From contig NZ_VRLV01000005.1 of the NCBI RefSeq assembly GCF_009760925.1, forward strand, positions 186,001 through 250,000: DNA of 64,000 nucleotides, given 5' to 3'. The notes beneath the pieces are model-generated. The model ran no database searches. It was not told the DNA's origin and saw only the letters and a program-made list of their open reading frames with translations. This document shows, piece by piece, positions 49,569 through 57,240 of this stretch (within the stretch, counting starts at the first letter, position 1; the number at the start of each line of letters is the position of its first letter). The stretch comes from Nonomuraea typhae. Its GTDB lineage: Bacteria > Actinomycetota > Actinomycetes > Streptosporangiales > Streptosporangiaceae. Both the position numbers and the translations under genes were made by a program.

Positions 49569-50551
49569 GCGGCCGGGGTGGTGTTGAGGGCGGTGTGGAA
49601 GCGGCGGCGCAGGTTGACCGCGGAGGAGAGGCCGACGCGGGTGGCGATGGTCTCGACCGGCAGGTCGGTGTCCTCCAGCAGCGCGCGGGTGGCGGCCAGG
49701 CGGCGTTCCAGGAGCCAGCGGGCCGGTGGGACGCCGAGCTGGTCGGCGAACTGGCGGGTGAGGGTGCGGGGGGAGACGCCGGAGAAGGCGGCCATGTCCT
49801 CGACGGTGATGGGGTCGCCCAGGTGGGCGAGCAGCCATTCCAGCAGGCCCGCCAGGGAGTCGGGCATGGGGCCGGTCGTCGGGAGGGGAGGGTACTGGCG
49901 CTGGCAGCCCTCGCGGTGCGGGCCGGCGGCGAGCTGGCGGCCGATGCGCATGGCGTGGGACGCGCCGTGCTCCTGGAGTACCTGGTGGAGGCAGAGGTCG
50001 AGGGTGGCGGCCGAGGCTCCGGCGGTGGCGACGTCGCCGTGGTCGACGTAGATGGCGGTGTCGTCGGGGACGATGCGGGGGTGGCGCGCGGCCAGGTCGG
50101 CGGCGAGCTCCCAGTGGACCGAGGCGCGGCGGCCGTCGAGCAGGCCGAGGGCGGCGGGGATGTAGATCCCGGCGCAGACGGCGACGATCCGGCCGCCTCT
50201 GGCGTGGACCGCGGCGACGGCGTCGAGTACGGCGGGCGTGGGGGCGACCGTCCAGCTGGCGATGAGGACGGTGTCGGCGTCGTCGAGGGCGTCGAGGCCG
50301 TGTTCGACGTGGATGGGGGAGCCGAGGGTGGTGGTGAGCGGGCCGGGGCGTTCGGCGCACAGGCGGAAGCTGTAGTGCTGGGGGATCTCGCGGCCCTGGT
50401 AGCCGAAGACCGCCGACGCCGAGGTGACCGGGTAGAGCTCCTGGTTCTCGCCGACCAGGGCGACCACGCGGTGCGGGTTGGGCGGGGGCGGCGGTGGCGG
50501 GCACATCGGGAGCGTCACCGGGCGCTCGGTCAGGGGTCGCGCTAGGAGCAT
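49547..50551 (-). CDS. GlxA-type AraC regulator with DJ-1/PfpI domain
   Basis: A 334-residue regulator. A class I glutamine-amidotransferase-like (DJ-1/PfpI) sensor domain covers about 25-200 (VCAGIYIPAALGLLDGRRAS; the Cys of the nucleophile elbow is present). Two AraC HTHs are at the C-terminus (ITVEDMAAFSGVSPRTLTRQF and PVETIATRVGLSSAVNLRRRF). An eight-Pro stretch near residue 18 is unusual. It is divergent from an MFS exporter, 71 bp away, with a nested palindrome in the gap, so that exporter is its likely target. Confidence 0.9.
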   Translation of the reverse strand: MLLARPLTERPVTLPMCPPPPPPPNPHRVVALVGENQELYPVTSASAVFGYQGREIPQHYSFRLCAERPGPLTTTLGSPIHVEHGLDALDDADTVLIASWTVAPTPAVLDAVAAVHARGGRIVAVCAGIYIPAALGLLDGRRASVHWELAADLAARHPRIVPDDTAIYVDHGDVATAGASAATLDLCLHQVLQEHGASHAMRIGRQLAAGPHREGCQRQYPPLPTTGPMPDSLAGLLEWLLAHLGDPITVEDMAAFSGVSPRTLTRQFADQLGVPPARWLLERRLAATRALLEDTDLPVETIATRVGLSSAVNLRRRFHTALNTTPAAYRRSFR

Positions 50552-50581
50552 GGCGTAAATGTACCTAATGATGTCACCTGG

Positions 50582-50622
50582 GACACCAGTGCTCTGATCT
50601 GGAAATATCCAGACTTGGTGTC
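50582..50622. promoter_or_regulatory. Nested inverted repeats before the MFS start
   Basis: An outer GACACCA-N27-TGGTGTC and an inner TCTGGA-AATA-TCCAGA, both perfect, end directly at the ATG at 50623. They could be regulator sites or a folded mRNA leader that hides the start codon. Confidence 0.5.
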
Positions 50623-51822
50623 ATGTGGACGAGGAACTTCACCCTCTACTTCGGTGCCCGGACGGTCTCGCTGCTCGGTGACGCCATGATGCCCGTCGCC
50701 GCCGCACTCGCGATCGGCCAGGTGTACGGCATCGCCGGAGTCGGCTCTGTGTTGGCCGTCTGGACGGCTTCCGCTGTCCTCGTCATGCTCTTCGGCGGCG
50801 TCTTCGCCGACCGGTTCGGCGCCAGGACCGTGATGATCACCGCGGACGTGCTGCGGATCTTCTCCCAGGGCACCGTGGCGTTCGCCTTCCTCGACGGCGC
50901 TCCGCCGTACGCCCTGTTGCTGGCGACGGCGTTCCTGTCCGGCATCGGGGCCGGGCTGTTCGAGCCCGGCGTGAACGGGATGGTGCCGCTCGTCGCCCGG
51001 GATCCGCAGCGGGCCAACGCCACCCTGAAGATCGCCGAGGCGATCACTCAGCTGGCCGGCCCGGCGCTGGCCGGGATCCTGGTGCTGGCGGCCGGTCCGG
51101 TCTTCGTCTACGCCTTGGACGCGGGAACGTTCCTGGTCAGCGCGGTGTGCCTGCTGCTGGTCCGCGTCGCCGTACCTGAGCGGGAGCCCGCGGACGTGCT
51201 GAGCGATCTGCGCCGGGGGTGGCACGAGTTCAAGGCCAGGACCTGGATGTGGTCGGTCATCCTGGTGTGGGTGTTCTGGGGGGTTCTGGTGATCGGGCCG
51301 TCCGTGCCGTTGTCGTCGCAGGTCATCGGGGCCGACTACGGCTGGGTGATGGCGGCGCTCGGCCTGGGCACGGTGGGCGGCGGGCTGGTCGCGATCCGGC
51401 TCCGGCCGCGCCGGCCGCTGGCGGCGGGGGCGGTGGCCCTGACCGGGTACGTGGCGGTGCCGCTGACGGTCGCCCTCGGCTCGCCGCTGCCGGTGCTGAT
51501 GGCCGGGCACGTGCTCGGGGGGATCGCGCTGGCGTTCTGGTCGGTGATGTGGTCGACCAGCGTGCAGACGCAGGTCGCGCCGGACGTCCTCAACCGGGTC
51601 TCGGCCTACCAGATCGCCGGGTCGGTCGCGGGCATGGCCGTCGGTCAGGCGCTGGCCGGGCCGGCCGCCCTGCTGGTCGAGCCGCGGGCCTTCCTGATGG
51701 GCTCGGCGCTGGTGACCCTCGGCGTGGCCGCCGCGCTGCTGCTGATCAGGCCGGTACGGGAATTGGGCCGTCAGCCGATGGGAGAGCAGCCTGCCTCGGT
51801 CTCGGCCGGCGCGCTCACATAG
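50623..51822 (+). CDS. MFS transporter (MFS_3/enterobactin-exporter-like)
   Basis: A 399-residue transporter with about twelve helices. Features include LYFGARTVSLLGDAMMPVAAALA in helix 1, VFADRFGARTVMITAD (motif A) near 60-75 and PALAGILVLAAGP in the first half. The family exports siderophores, macrolides or peptides. It is controlled by the divergent GlxA-type regulator and ends in an intrinsic terminator. It is the transporter closest to the peptide-P450 pair, but the terminator separates them. Confidence 0.9.
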   Translation: MWTRNFTLYFGARTVSLLGDAMMPVAAALAIGQVYGIAGVGSVLAVWTASAVLVMLFGGVFADRFGARTVMITADVLRIFSQGTVAFAFLDGAPPYALLLATAFLSGIGAGLFEPGVNGMVPLVARDPQRANATLKIAEAITQLAGPALAGILVLAAGPVFVYALDAGTFLVSAVCLLLVRVAVPEREPADVLSDLRRGWHEFKARTWMWSVILVWVFWGVLVIGPSVPLSSQVIGADYGWVMAALGLGTVGGGLVAIRLRPRRPLAAGAVALTGYVAVPLTVALGSPLPVLMAGHVLGGIALAFWSVMWSTSVQTQVAPDVLNRVSAYQIAGSVAGMAVGQALAGPAALLVEPRAFLMGSALVTLGVAAALLLIRPVRELGRQPMGEQPASVSAGALT

Positions 51823-51837
51823 GTGGTCATAAGTACG

Positions 51838-51864
51838 AGGCCGGCAGCCCATGCCGGCCTTTTT
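51838..51864 (+). terminator. Rho-independent terminator
   Basis: AGGCCGGCA-GCCCA-TGCCGGCCT is a perfect 9-bp stem followed by a T-run (51860-51864). It begins 15 bp after the MFS stop and should isolate the peptide-P450 genes from that transcript. Confidence 0.85.
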
Positions 51865-52185
51865 CGCATTCTCCCCGAACACGCGTTGATTTACTGACGA
51901 CATGACACCGATGCCGTCAAATCATCATATGAGGGGTGGGGGTCGGTCCTTCATTCGACCCCCTATTACCCCCCTGCGGGGCATTTGGGTCCCCGGCGCC
52001 TGGAGATGCGGTCGGCACCCATAGATCCACGAATCCGGCCTCTACCATCACAGACTGCAGTCTCTTATCTGCGCCTTATCTGGAAAGTCACCTTCCCGAT
52101 CCGGGAAGTCACGCAAAGTAGGCGCGCGAGACACAGGGCACTGTCACGCTAGTCAAGCGGCGAAGTTAAGCGGCGAGCCCGGCGA
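51865..52185. other. AT-richer intergenic region upstream of the peptide-P450 genes
   Basis: This 321-bp stretch has a clearly lower GC content than its surroundings and no convincing coding frame; a 61-codon plus-strand frame at 51936 has no ribosome site. A direct repeat GCGGCGA-N6-GCGGCGA is found near 52157-52176. It is probably the upstream regulatory region of the following genes. Confidence 0.45.
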
Positions 52186-52201
52186 TGTGACACTGATCAC
52201 G
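52186..52201. promoter_or_regulatory. CRP/FNR-type half-site pair
   Basis: TGTGA-CACTGA-TCACG differs by one base from the CRP-family consensus TGTGA-N6-TCACA, which is also recognised by mycobacterial Crp/Cmr homologues. It abuts the candidate -35 TTGACT at 52202, a position suited to activation. Confidence 0.5.
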
Positions 52202-52224
52202 TTGACTTAACAAAGACCGTCAAC
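52201..52224. promoter_or_regulatory. Inverted repeat over candidate -35 of the peptide gene
   Basis: GTTGAC-N12-GTCAAC is a perfect 6-bp inverted repeat. Its left arm is the -35 element TTGACT (52202-52207). With a -10-like CACGAT at 52226-52231 (18-bp spacing) the transcript would start close to the ATG at 52240, giving a leaderless message. Confidence 0.45.
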
Positions 52225-52239
52225 CCACGATCAAAAAGG

Positions 52240-52320
52240 ATGGAAAAGAAGCCCGCCAGAGCTCTTACCACATGCGCAAATCAGGTCACTTCCGACTTAC
52301 TCGGAGTATGGGCGGGATAA
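52240..52320 (+). CDS. Candidate P450-modified RiPP precursor peptide
   Basis: A 26-codon ORF: starts MEKKPARALTTC, with a basic N-terminus, then a polar/hydrophobic helix-like leader containing NQVTSDLL, and ends GVWAG with a single Trp at 24. It stops 26 nt before the P450 ATG in the same orientation, the order found for peptide-P450 RiPP pairs. GC at third positions is only about half, unlike neighbours, and codon 20 is TTA, rare in such genomes and often a bldA-dependent switch. The AAAGG just before the ATG is too close for a normal ribosome site, so leaderless translation is likelier. No homologue was checked; chance occurrence of so short an ORF is possible. Confidence 0.6.
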   Translation: MEKKPARALTTCANQVTSDLLGVWAG

Positions 52321-52346
52321 CTGTCACAGCATTGGAGAAGGCTTCT

Positions 52347-53552
52347 ATGACTACCCTTCCGACAATTCCCTTCAAACGCGACAGCCTCCTCGACGTGCCC
52401 ACGGAGTATCGGGAGCTCCGGCAGAAGGAGGGCATCGCGCGGGTTCGCACCCAGATGGGCCATGAGGTCTGGCTGGCCACCGGGTACGAAGAGGTCCGCA
52501 AGCTGTCGGTCGACCCCAGGCTCGGACGCTCCCACCCGGAGCCGGAGAAGGCGGCGCGGGTGTCGAGCTCGGCCTTGACCGGCGGCCCGATGGGAGCCCT
52601 TGCCCAGAGTCGGAGCACCCGGACCGACATCGCCACGGAACGGGCCGAGCACGAGTACATGCGCAAGCTGATCATGAAGTCGTTCACCGCCCGGCGGATG
52701 AGGGCACTCAGCGACCACGTGGGCTCGCTGGTCGACGAGCGGCTCGATCGCTTCGCCACGCTGCCGCAGCCCGCGGACCTGCACGCCGAGCTGGCCCACC
52801 CGCTGCCGCTGCTGGTCATCTGCCAGCTGCTCGGCGTGCCGTTCGAGGACCGGGAGTTCTTCGGCGGCATGTCGGGCCGCATGGGCGACATGCTCGACCC
52901 GGGCAAGAGCCAGGCCGCCCGCAACGAGATGACCGAATACATGTCGGCGCTGATCGAGCGCAAGCGGCGGGAGCCGGCCGAGGACCTGCTCTCGGACCTG
53001 GCCAGCGAACTGGACGAGGTCGGCATGATCGCGGAACTGGCCGGCACGGTCCTGTGGGCCGGCCACGAGACCACGGTCAAGCGCATCGACTACGGCGTGC
53101 TGTTCCTGCTCACCAACCCCGACCAGCTCGACCTGCTCAAGGCCGACCCGGGGCTCGCCCCGGCCGCGGTCGAGGAGATCCTCCGCATGGCCTTCACCAG
53201 CGTGAGCGGCATGCCGCGATACGCCCACGAGGACGTCGAGATCGGCGACGTGACGATCCGCCGGGGCGAGGCCGTCGTGCTGCTGCTGGGCGTGGCCAAC
53301 CGGGACGAGCGCATCTACGACGACCCGGACGCGTTCGACATCCGCCGCCCGCAGACCGACCCGAACCTCAGCTTCGGCCACGGCCCGCGCCTCTGCGTCG
53401 GCGCCAACCTGGCGAGGGTCGAGCTGACCGCCGTGTTCAGCAGGCTCTTCCAGCGCTTCCCCAACCTGCGGCTGGCCGTACCCATGGAGGAACTGCCCCG
53501 CATCAAGGGGATGATCGAGCACGGCTTCGCCGAACTCCCCGTCGTCTGGTGA
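52347..53552 (+). CDS. Cytochrome P450
   Basis: A 401-residue soluble class I P450. HxxxR at H102/R106, the I-helix AGHETT at 238-243, ExxR at E277/R280 and the haem loop FGHGPRLCVG with ligand Cys350 are all present. The His usual two residues before the Cys is replaced by Arg. GGAGAAGG lies 5 nt before the ATG at 52347; an ATG at 52272 in the same frame would overlap the peptide ORF and lacks a site. No ferredoxin gene adjoins, so redox partners must be supplied elsewhere. As the only enzyme beside the peptide it may crosslink or hydroxylate that peptide. A small-molecule substrate is the alternative. Confidence 0.93.
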   Translation: MTTLPTIPFKRDSLLDVPTEYRELRQKEGIARVRTQMGHEVWLATGYEEVRKLSVDPRLGRSHPEPEKAARVSSSALTGGPMGALAQSRSTRTDIATERAEHEYMRKLIMKSFTARRMRALSDHVGSLVDERLDRFATLPQPADLHAELAHPLPLLVICQLLGVPFEDREFFGGMSGRMGDMLDPGKSQAARNEMTEYMSALIERKRREPAEDLLSDLASELDEVGMIAELAGTVLWAGHETTVKRIDYGVLFLLTNPDQLDLLKADPGLAPAAVEEILRMAFTSVSGMPRYAHEDVEIGDVTIRRGEAVVLLLGVANRDERIYDDPDAFDIRRPQTDPNLSFGHGPRLCVGANLARVELTAVFSRLFQRFPNLRLAVPMEELPRIKGMIEHGFAELPVVW

Positions 53553-53556
53553 GCAG

Positions 53557-53667
53557 TCAAGAGATGCCGGCAAGCCCGGCGACGCCCTCGGCCGGGTCGA
53601 AGTGCCGGCTGCCGAAGCACTCCTGCATCCGCGACACCAGAGTCCTGCCGTGCTCGCGTGCGGTCAT
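53557..53667 (-). CDS. 36-residue ORF facing the P450
   Basis: A short ORF with a good AAGGAG site 9 nt before its ATG. It begins MTAREHGRTLVSRMQECFG and ends HFDPAEGVAGLAGIS, stopping 4 bp from the P450 stop. The first part resembles the N-terminal helix of NTF2/SnoaL-like proteins, so it may be a truncated relic of such a gene. It could also be a genuine small peptide. It lies 79 bp downstream of the hydrolase on the same strand. Confidence 0.45.
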   Translation of the reverse strand: MTAREHGRTLVSRMQECFGSRHFDPAEGVAGLAGIS

Positions 53668-53746
53668 CGGAGTGATCTCCTTGTAAGGAACTGCGCCGCC
53701 CCGGCCACACCACGCGGGGCGGCGCCGGCGGCTCTATGCCGAGGCG

Positions 53747-54958
53747 TCAGGCGCAGGTCTTCTGCGCCACCGCGCACACCTTGACCTCCGGGTACGTCGC
53801 CGGCGCCCGGTCGTCGAGCAGCGGTTGCGGCCGGCCGCGCAGGTGCAGGTCCAGGAAGGCCGCCACGTACGCGCGGGTGATCTCCGCCGACCGGGTGGCG
53901 GGCAGGGTGGCGCCGCTGTCCAGGCCCGCCTGCTCGCCGAGCAGCGCGGTGTCGGCGAACGAGGCGTGCTCGGCGCCGGCGACCACGAGCCAGCGCTTCC
54001 ACCCGGTCAGGCGCTGCCAGGCCGTCTCCCACGAGGCGGCGTCCGGGGTGCCCGGGGTGCGCGTGGTCTGCGTGCCGAGGAAGAGGAAGGGCCTGCCCAG
54101 CCCGCCGGCCGGCACGGGTACGACGGCCAGGCCGTCGATGTTCATCCCCGCCTTGATCCTGCGGTCCTTGAGCAGGGCGGCCACCGCACTCGCCCCGCCG
54201 GCCGAGTGCCCGACCATGGCGATCCTGGCCGGGTCCACGAGCCGCTTCCACCGGGATCCCGTGAGCTGGTCGATCACGAAGGACACGTCGGCGGCCCGGG
54301 CGGCGCCGACCTTGCCCCAGAACGCCGGGTCGTGCGGCTCGATCCGGCAGGCCGTACACGTGACCACGCGCCCGTCGGGGAAGACGGTGGCGACGCTTTC
54401 GTGCGTGTGACTGATGGCGGCCACGACGTACCCCCTGCTCGCCAGGTCTTCGGCGAGGGCGGTGAGCGAGCTGCGCGACTTGCTGAAGCCGGGCGAAAGG
54501 ACGACCAGAGGATGCGCGCGGCCCGCCGGTGGGGCGTCGGCGCCGGCGTAGGTGCGCGTCCGGGCGAGCAGGCCGGGCGAGGCACCGGTGACGCCCGCGT
54601 CCTTCAGCGTGAGCTCCGACTCTTTGACGCTCATGTACGGCGCCGGCCGCCCGCTCGGCTCCTTGGCCGGGTACCACAGCGAGACCATGAGCTGCCTGGT
54701 GGCGGCAGCCGGGTCCCACGGGTCGGGGCGCGAGGTGTCGGTGAGGTGGAGGGAGGCGGTGCCGACAGGCTGGGAGCCGGTCGGGGCCGGGAGTGAGAGC
54801 GTGATGTCGCGTGCGGCTTCGGGGGGTTCGGCGGGGGCGTTCGGCGAGGGGTTGCGTGACGGGCGATCCGTGGAGCCGGTCGCGGGAGCGGATGCCGGCG
54901 CGCAGGAGATCGTGCTGGTCGTGATCAGAAGTGCTGCCGCGATGGCCGTGCGACGCAT
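53747..54958 (-). CDS. Exported alpha/beta hydrolase (PAF-acetylhydrolase-like)
   Basis: A 403-residue exported hydrolase. The N-terminus is a signal peptide ending near SCAPA (weak lipobox, Cys near 19) and a Pro/Ser linker follows to about 50. The hydrolase domain shows MVSLWYPA, HPLVVLSPGFSKSRSS (oxyanion region), the nucleophile elbow GHSAGG near 248, GMNIDG and a late HASF region with the catalytic His. This layout fits PAF-acetylhydrolase-type lipases or polyester hydrolases. A duplicated 17-bp leader sits directly upstream. It is divergent from the two-component system, 171 bp away. Confidence 0.85.
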   Translation of the reverse strand: MRRTAIAAALLITTSTISCAPASAPATGSTDRPSRNPSPNAPAEPPEAARDITLSLPAPTGSQPVGTASLHLTDTSRPDPWDPAAATRQLMVSLWYPAKEPSGRPAPYMSVKESELTLKDAGVTGASPGLLARTRTYAGADAPPAGRAHPLVVLSPGFSKSRSSLTALAEDLASRGYVVAAISHTHESVATVFPDGRVVTCTACRIEPHDPAFWGKVGAARAADVSFVIDQLTGSRWKRLVDPARIAMVGHSAGGASAVAALLKDRRIKAGMNIDGLAVVPVPAGGLGRPFLFLGTQTTRTPGTPDAASWETAWQRLTGWKRWLVVAGAEHASFADTALLGEQAGLDSGATLPATRSAEITRAYVAAFLDLHLRGRPQPLLDDRAPATYPEVKVCAVAQKTCA

Positions 54959-54963
54959 GGGTC

Positions 54964-55001
54964 CGCCTTTCGGTGAGGTGCGCCTTTCGGTGAGGTGCGC
55001 C
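54964..55001. repeat. 17-bp tandem duplication in the hydrolase leader
   Basis: CGCCTTTCGGTGAGGTG occurs twice in perfect tandem (54964-54980, 54981-54997) followed by CGCC. On the minus strand each copy carries an AAAGG ribosome-like element, the proximal one about 8 nt before the ATG. Copy number could affect expression. Confidence 0.75.
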
Positions 55002-55129
55002 GACGACGCTAGGCGGGGGCGGTGCGGTGCCGCGTCGGCCGTCGTGCCGATATCCCCGGCGGGGTCGTCCTTGAGATGTAGTCACCCGGGCCGACGCCCT
55101 GCTTATGGGACATAAAGGACAATGCCCGG

Positions 55130-56377
55130 GTGGTAGCAATGTGGCTGGATCTCCTGGGCCCCGGCGAGCGGCGTCCCCGCCCGTCCAGGCGGGCGCTCGT
55201 GGCCGACCTGCTGGTCGCGCTCGTCCTGGCCGCGCTCGCGGTGACGGCGACCGTCTCCACCGAGAACAGCGGTCCCCATCCAGTCCCTCTGCGGCTGCAG
55301 CCCGTGACAGCGGCGCCTGCCGGGGACGCCCCGCAGGGCCCGCCCCCGCTGCTGGTGATCGCGACCGCCCTGCCGCTCGCGGCTCGGCGGACGTTCCCCC
55401 TCACCGCCTTCTGGACGGTGCTGCTCGCCGCGCTCGCCACCCATGACGACGCGACCTGGATCACCGTCCTGAGCTGCGCCGTCGCCGCCTACAGCGCCAT
55501 GGCGTACGGCCGGCACCAGGCACTCGCGACGGCCGGGCTCGCCGTGGCCAGCGTGCTGGCAGGAGTGGCCTTCCACGACACCGTGGGCAGCCTGCCCGGC
55601 TGGCTGGGGCCGTTCACCGTGCTGCTGAGTGCCGGGGTCGTGGCCGGGTCGGTCCGGCTGTGGCGCCGCAGGGCGGAGGAGGCCCGCCGTGCCCAACAGG
55701 ACGCCCGCCGTACCCAGCAGGAGGCCACGCGCCGGGCTGTCGAGCAGGAGCGCGCCCGGATCGCCCGCGAGCTCCACGACGTCGTCACCCACAATGTGAA
55801 CGTGATGATCATCCAGGCCGGCGCCGCGCGCAAAGTCATGGACGCGGCGCCAGAACGCTCGAAGCAGGCCATGCTCGCCGTCGAGGCCGGCGGCCGGGCG
55901 GCCATGGCCGAACTGCGCCACGTCATGGGCCTGCTCGCCGGCCCGGGCGACGAGCAGGCGGCGGTCCCGGCCGACGGGCTGGCGCCACAGCCGGGCCTGG
56001 ACCAGCTCGACTCGCTGATCGAGCGGGTGCGCGCCGCCGGGCTGCCGGTGCACGCGGACGTGGCGCAACCACCCGGCCCGCTGCCGCCGGGGGTCGAGCT
56101 GGCCGCGTACCGGGTGGTTCAGGAGGCGCTGACCAACACCATGAAGCACGCGAACGGCGCGGCGGCGTCGGTCGCGATCCGCTACCGCGGGGAGTGGATG
56201 GAGATCGAGATCGGCGACACCGGCGGAGCCCGCGCGGCGCGGGCCGGCGACGGGCAGGGCAGGGGGCTGGCCGGGCTGCGGGAACGCCTGACGATCTACG
56301 GCGGCACCCTGCGCACGGGCCCCTCGGGCGGCGACGGCTACACAGTGCTGGCCCGGCTGCCGTGGAGCACGGCGTGA
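55130..56377 (+). CDS. Two-component sensor histidine kinase (NarL-type)
   Basis: A 415-residue kinase. Four to five helices are in the first 180 residues, with no large extracellular loop. HisKA_3 follows with the phosphorylated His in ARELHDVVTHNVNVMI near 222. The HATPase domain has EALTNTMKHANG (N box) and GQGRGLAGLRERL (G box). The short-loop sensor suggests it detects membrane or envelope stress. GTG 55130 or ATG 55139 may be the start. The stop overlaps the response-regulator start. Confidence 0.92.
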   Translation: MVAMWLDLLGPGERRPRPSRRALVADLLVALVLAALAVTATVSTENSGPHPVPLRLQPVTAAPAGDAPQGPPPLLVIATALPLAARRTFPLTAFWTVLLAALATHDDATWITVLSCAVAAYSAMAYGRHQALATAGLAVASVLAGVAFHDTVGSLPGWLGPFTVLLSAGVVAGSVRLWRRRAEEARRAQQDARRTQQEATRRAVEQERARIARELHDVVTHNVNVMIIQAGAARKVMDAAPERSKQAMLAVEAGGRAAMAELRHVMGLLAGPGDEQAAVPADGLAPQPGLDQLDSLIERVRAAGLPVHADVAQPPGPLPPGVELAAYRVVQEALTNTMKHANGAAASVAIRYRGEWMEIEIGDTGGARAARAGDGQGRGLAGLRERLTIYGGTLRTGPSGGDGYTVLARLPWSTA

Positions 56378-57036
56378 GCGGCCCTCTGCGCGTGGTCGTC
56401 GCCGACGATCAGGCGCTGGTGCGCAGCGGGTTCGGGATGATCCTGGCCGCCGACGGCATCGAGGTGGTGGCCGAGGCCGCCAACGGCGTGCAGGCCGTGG
56501 CCGCCGTCCGGCGGACCGCCCCGGACGTGGTCCTCATGGACATCCGCATGCCCGAAATGGATGGAATCGAAGCCACCCGGCGAATCGCCGCGGCCAACCG
56601 CACCCGCGTCCTCATCCTGACCACCTACGACCTCGACCAGTACGTCTACGCCGCGCTGACCGCGGGAGCCAGCGGCTTCCTGCTGAAGGACGTCACCCCC
56701 GAGCACCTGGCCGCCGCGGTCCGGCTGGTGCGCGCGGGCGACGCGCTGCTCGCCCCGGCCATCACCCGCCGCCTGGTCGAGCGCTTCACCCGCCCCGGCG
56801 AGGCGATCCACCGCGACCTGTCCGACCTGACGCCCCGCGAACTGGAGGTGCTGCGCCTGATGGCCGCCGGACTGAGCAACGCCGAACTGGCCGACCGCCT
56901 GGTCCTCAGCCCGGCCACGGTGAAAACCCATGTCGCCCGCATCCTGTCCAAACTGGACCTCCGCGACCGGGTACAGGCAGTCGTCCTCGCCTACGACCTC
57001 GGCCTGGTCACCCCAGGCAGACCACCGGCCCAATAG
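56374..57036 (+). CDS. NarL/FixJ-family response regulator
   Basis: A 220-residue regulator. The receiver domain has acidic DD at 11-12, phospho-acceptor Asp56 in LMDIRMPEMDG, Thr in ILTTYD and Lys in LLKDVTP. The LuxR-type HTH is at about 154-210 (LTPRELEVLRLMAAGLSNAELA, SPATVKTHVARIL). GTG start coupled to the kinase (GTGA). Targets are not evident; the divergent exported hydrolase is the nearest candidate. Confidence 0.93.
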   Translation: MSGPLRVVVADDQALVRSGFGMILAADGIEVVAEAANGVQAVAAVRRTAPDVVLMDIRMPEMDGIEATRRIAAANRTRVLILTTYDLDQYVYAALTAGASGFLLKDVTPEHLAAAVRLVRAGDALLAPAITRRLVERFTRPGEAIHRDLSDLTPRELEVLRLMAAGLSNAELADRLVLSPATVKTHVARILSKLDLRDRVQAVVLAYDLGLVTPGRPPAQ

Positions 57037-57051
57037 TTCGCGGTGTCATGG

Positions 57052-57219
57052 ATGCATGGAAGCTCAGCGGCCTCGCGACCACCGGCGATTCGTGCCGACA
57101 AAGAGGCGCTGGCCGCCTTCACCACCGCCCCGGCGATCGACTGGGACGAGGTACGGGCCGACCTGGACAGGTTGGTCGATGACGAGCTGCGCGACCCGAT
57201 CGCCGGGACCGGTCTGTGA
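57052..57219 (+). pseudogene. Frameshifted 3' remnant of a Phd/YefM-type antitoxin gene
   Basis: One frame ends EALAAFTTAPAIDWDEVRAD, then DRLVDDELRDPIAG and a stop, the usual C-terminus of antitoxins that pair with PIN toxins. The matching preceding segment RPRDHRRFVPTK lies in another frame. The two join near 57098-57103, so a one-base shift and loss of the N-terminal DNA-binding part have destroyed the gene. No toxin gene follows. Confidence 0.5.
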
Positions 57220-57240
57220 TGGGCTGATCAGGAGCAGGTG

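Noticed and set aside
52272..52346. ATG at 52272 as an upstream start for the P450
   Set aside because: It overlaps the 26-codon peptide, lacks a ribosome site and adds 25 residues without P450 character; the ATG at 52347 has a good GGAGAAGG site.
53557..53667. 36-residue ORF as the RiPP precursor for the P450
   Set aside because: It is on the opposite strand, lacks aromatic residues near its C-terminus and resembles an NTF2-like N-terminus; the 26-residue ORF before the P450 is the better candidate.
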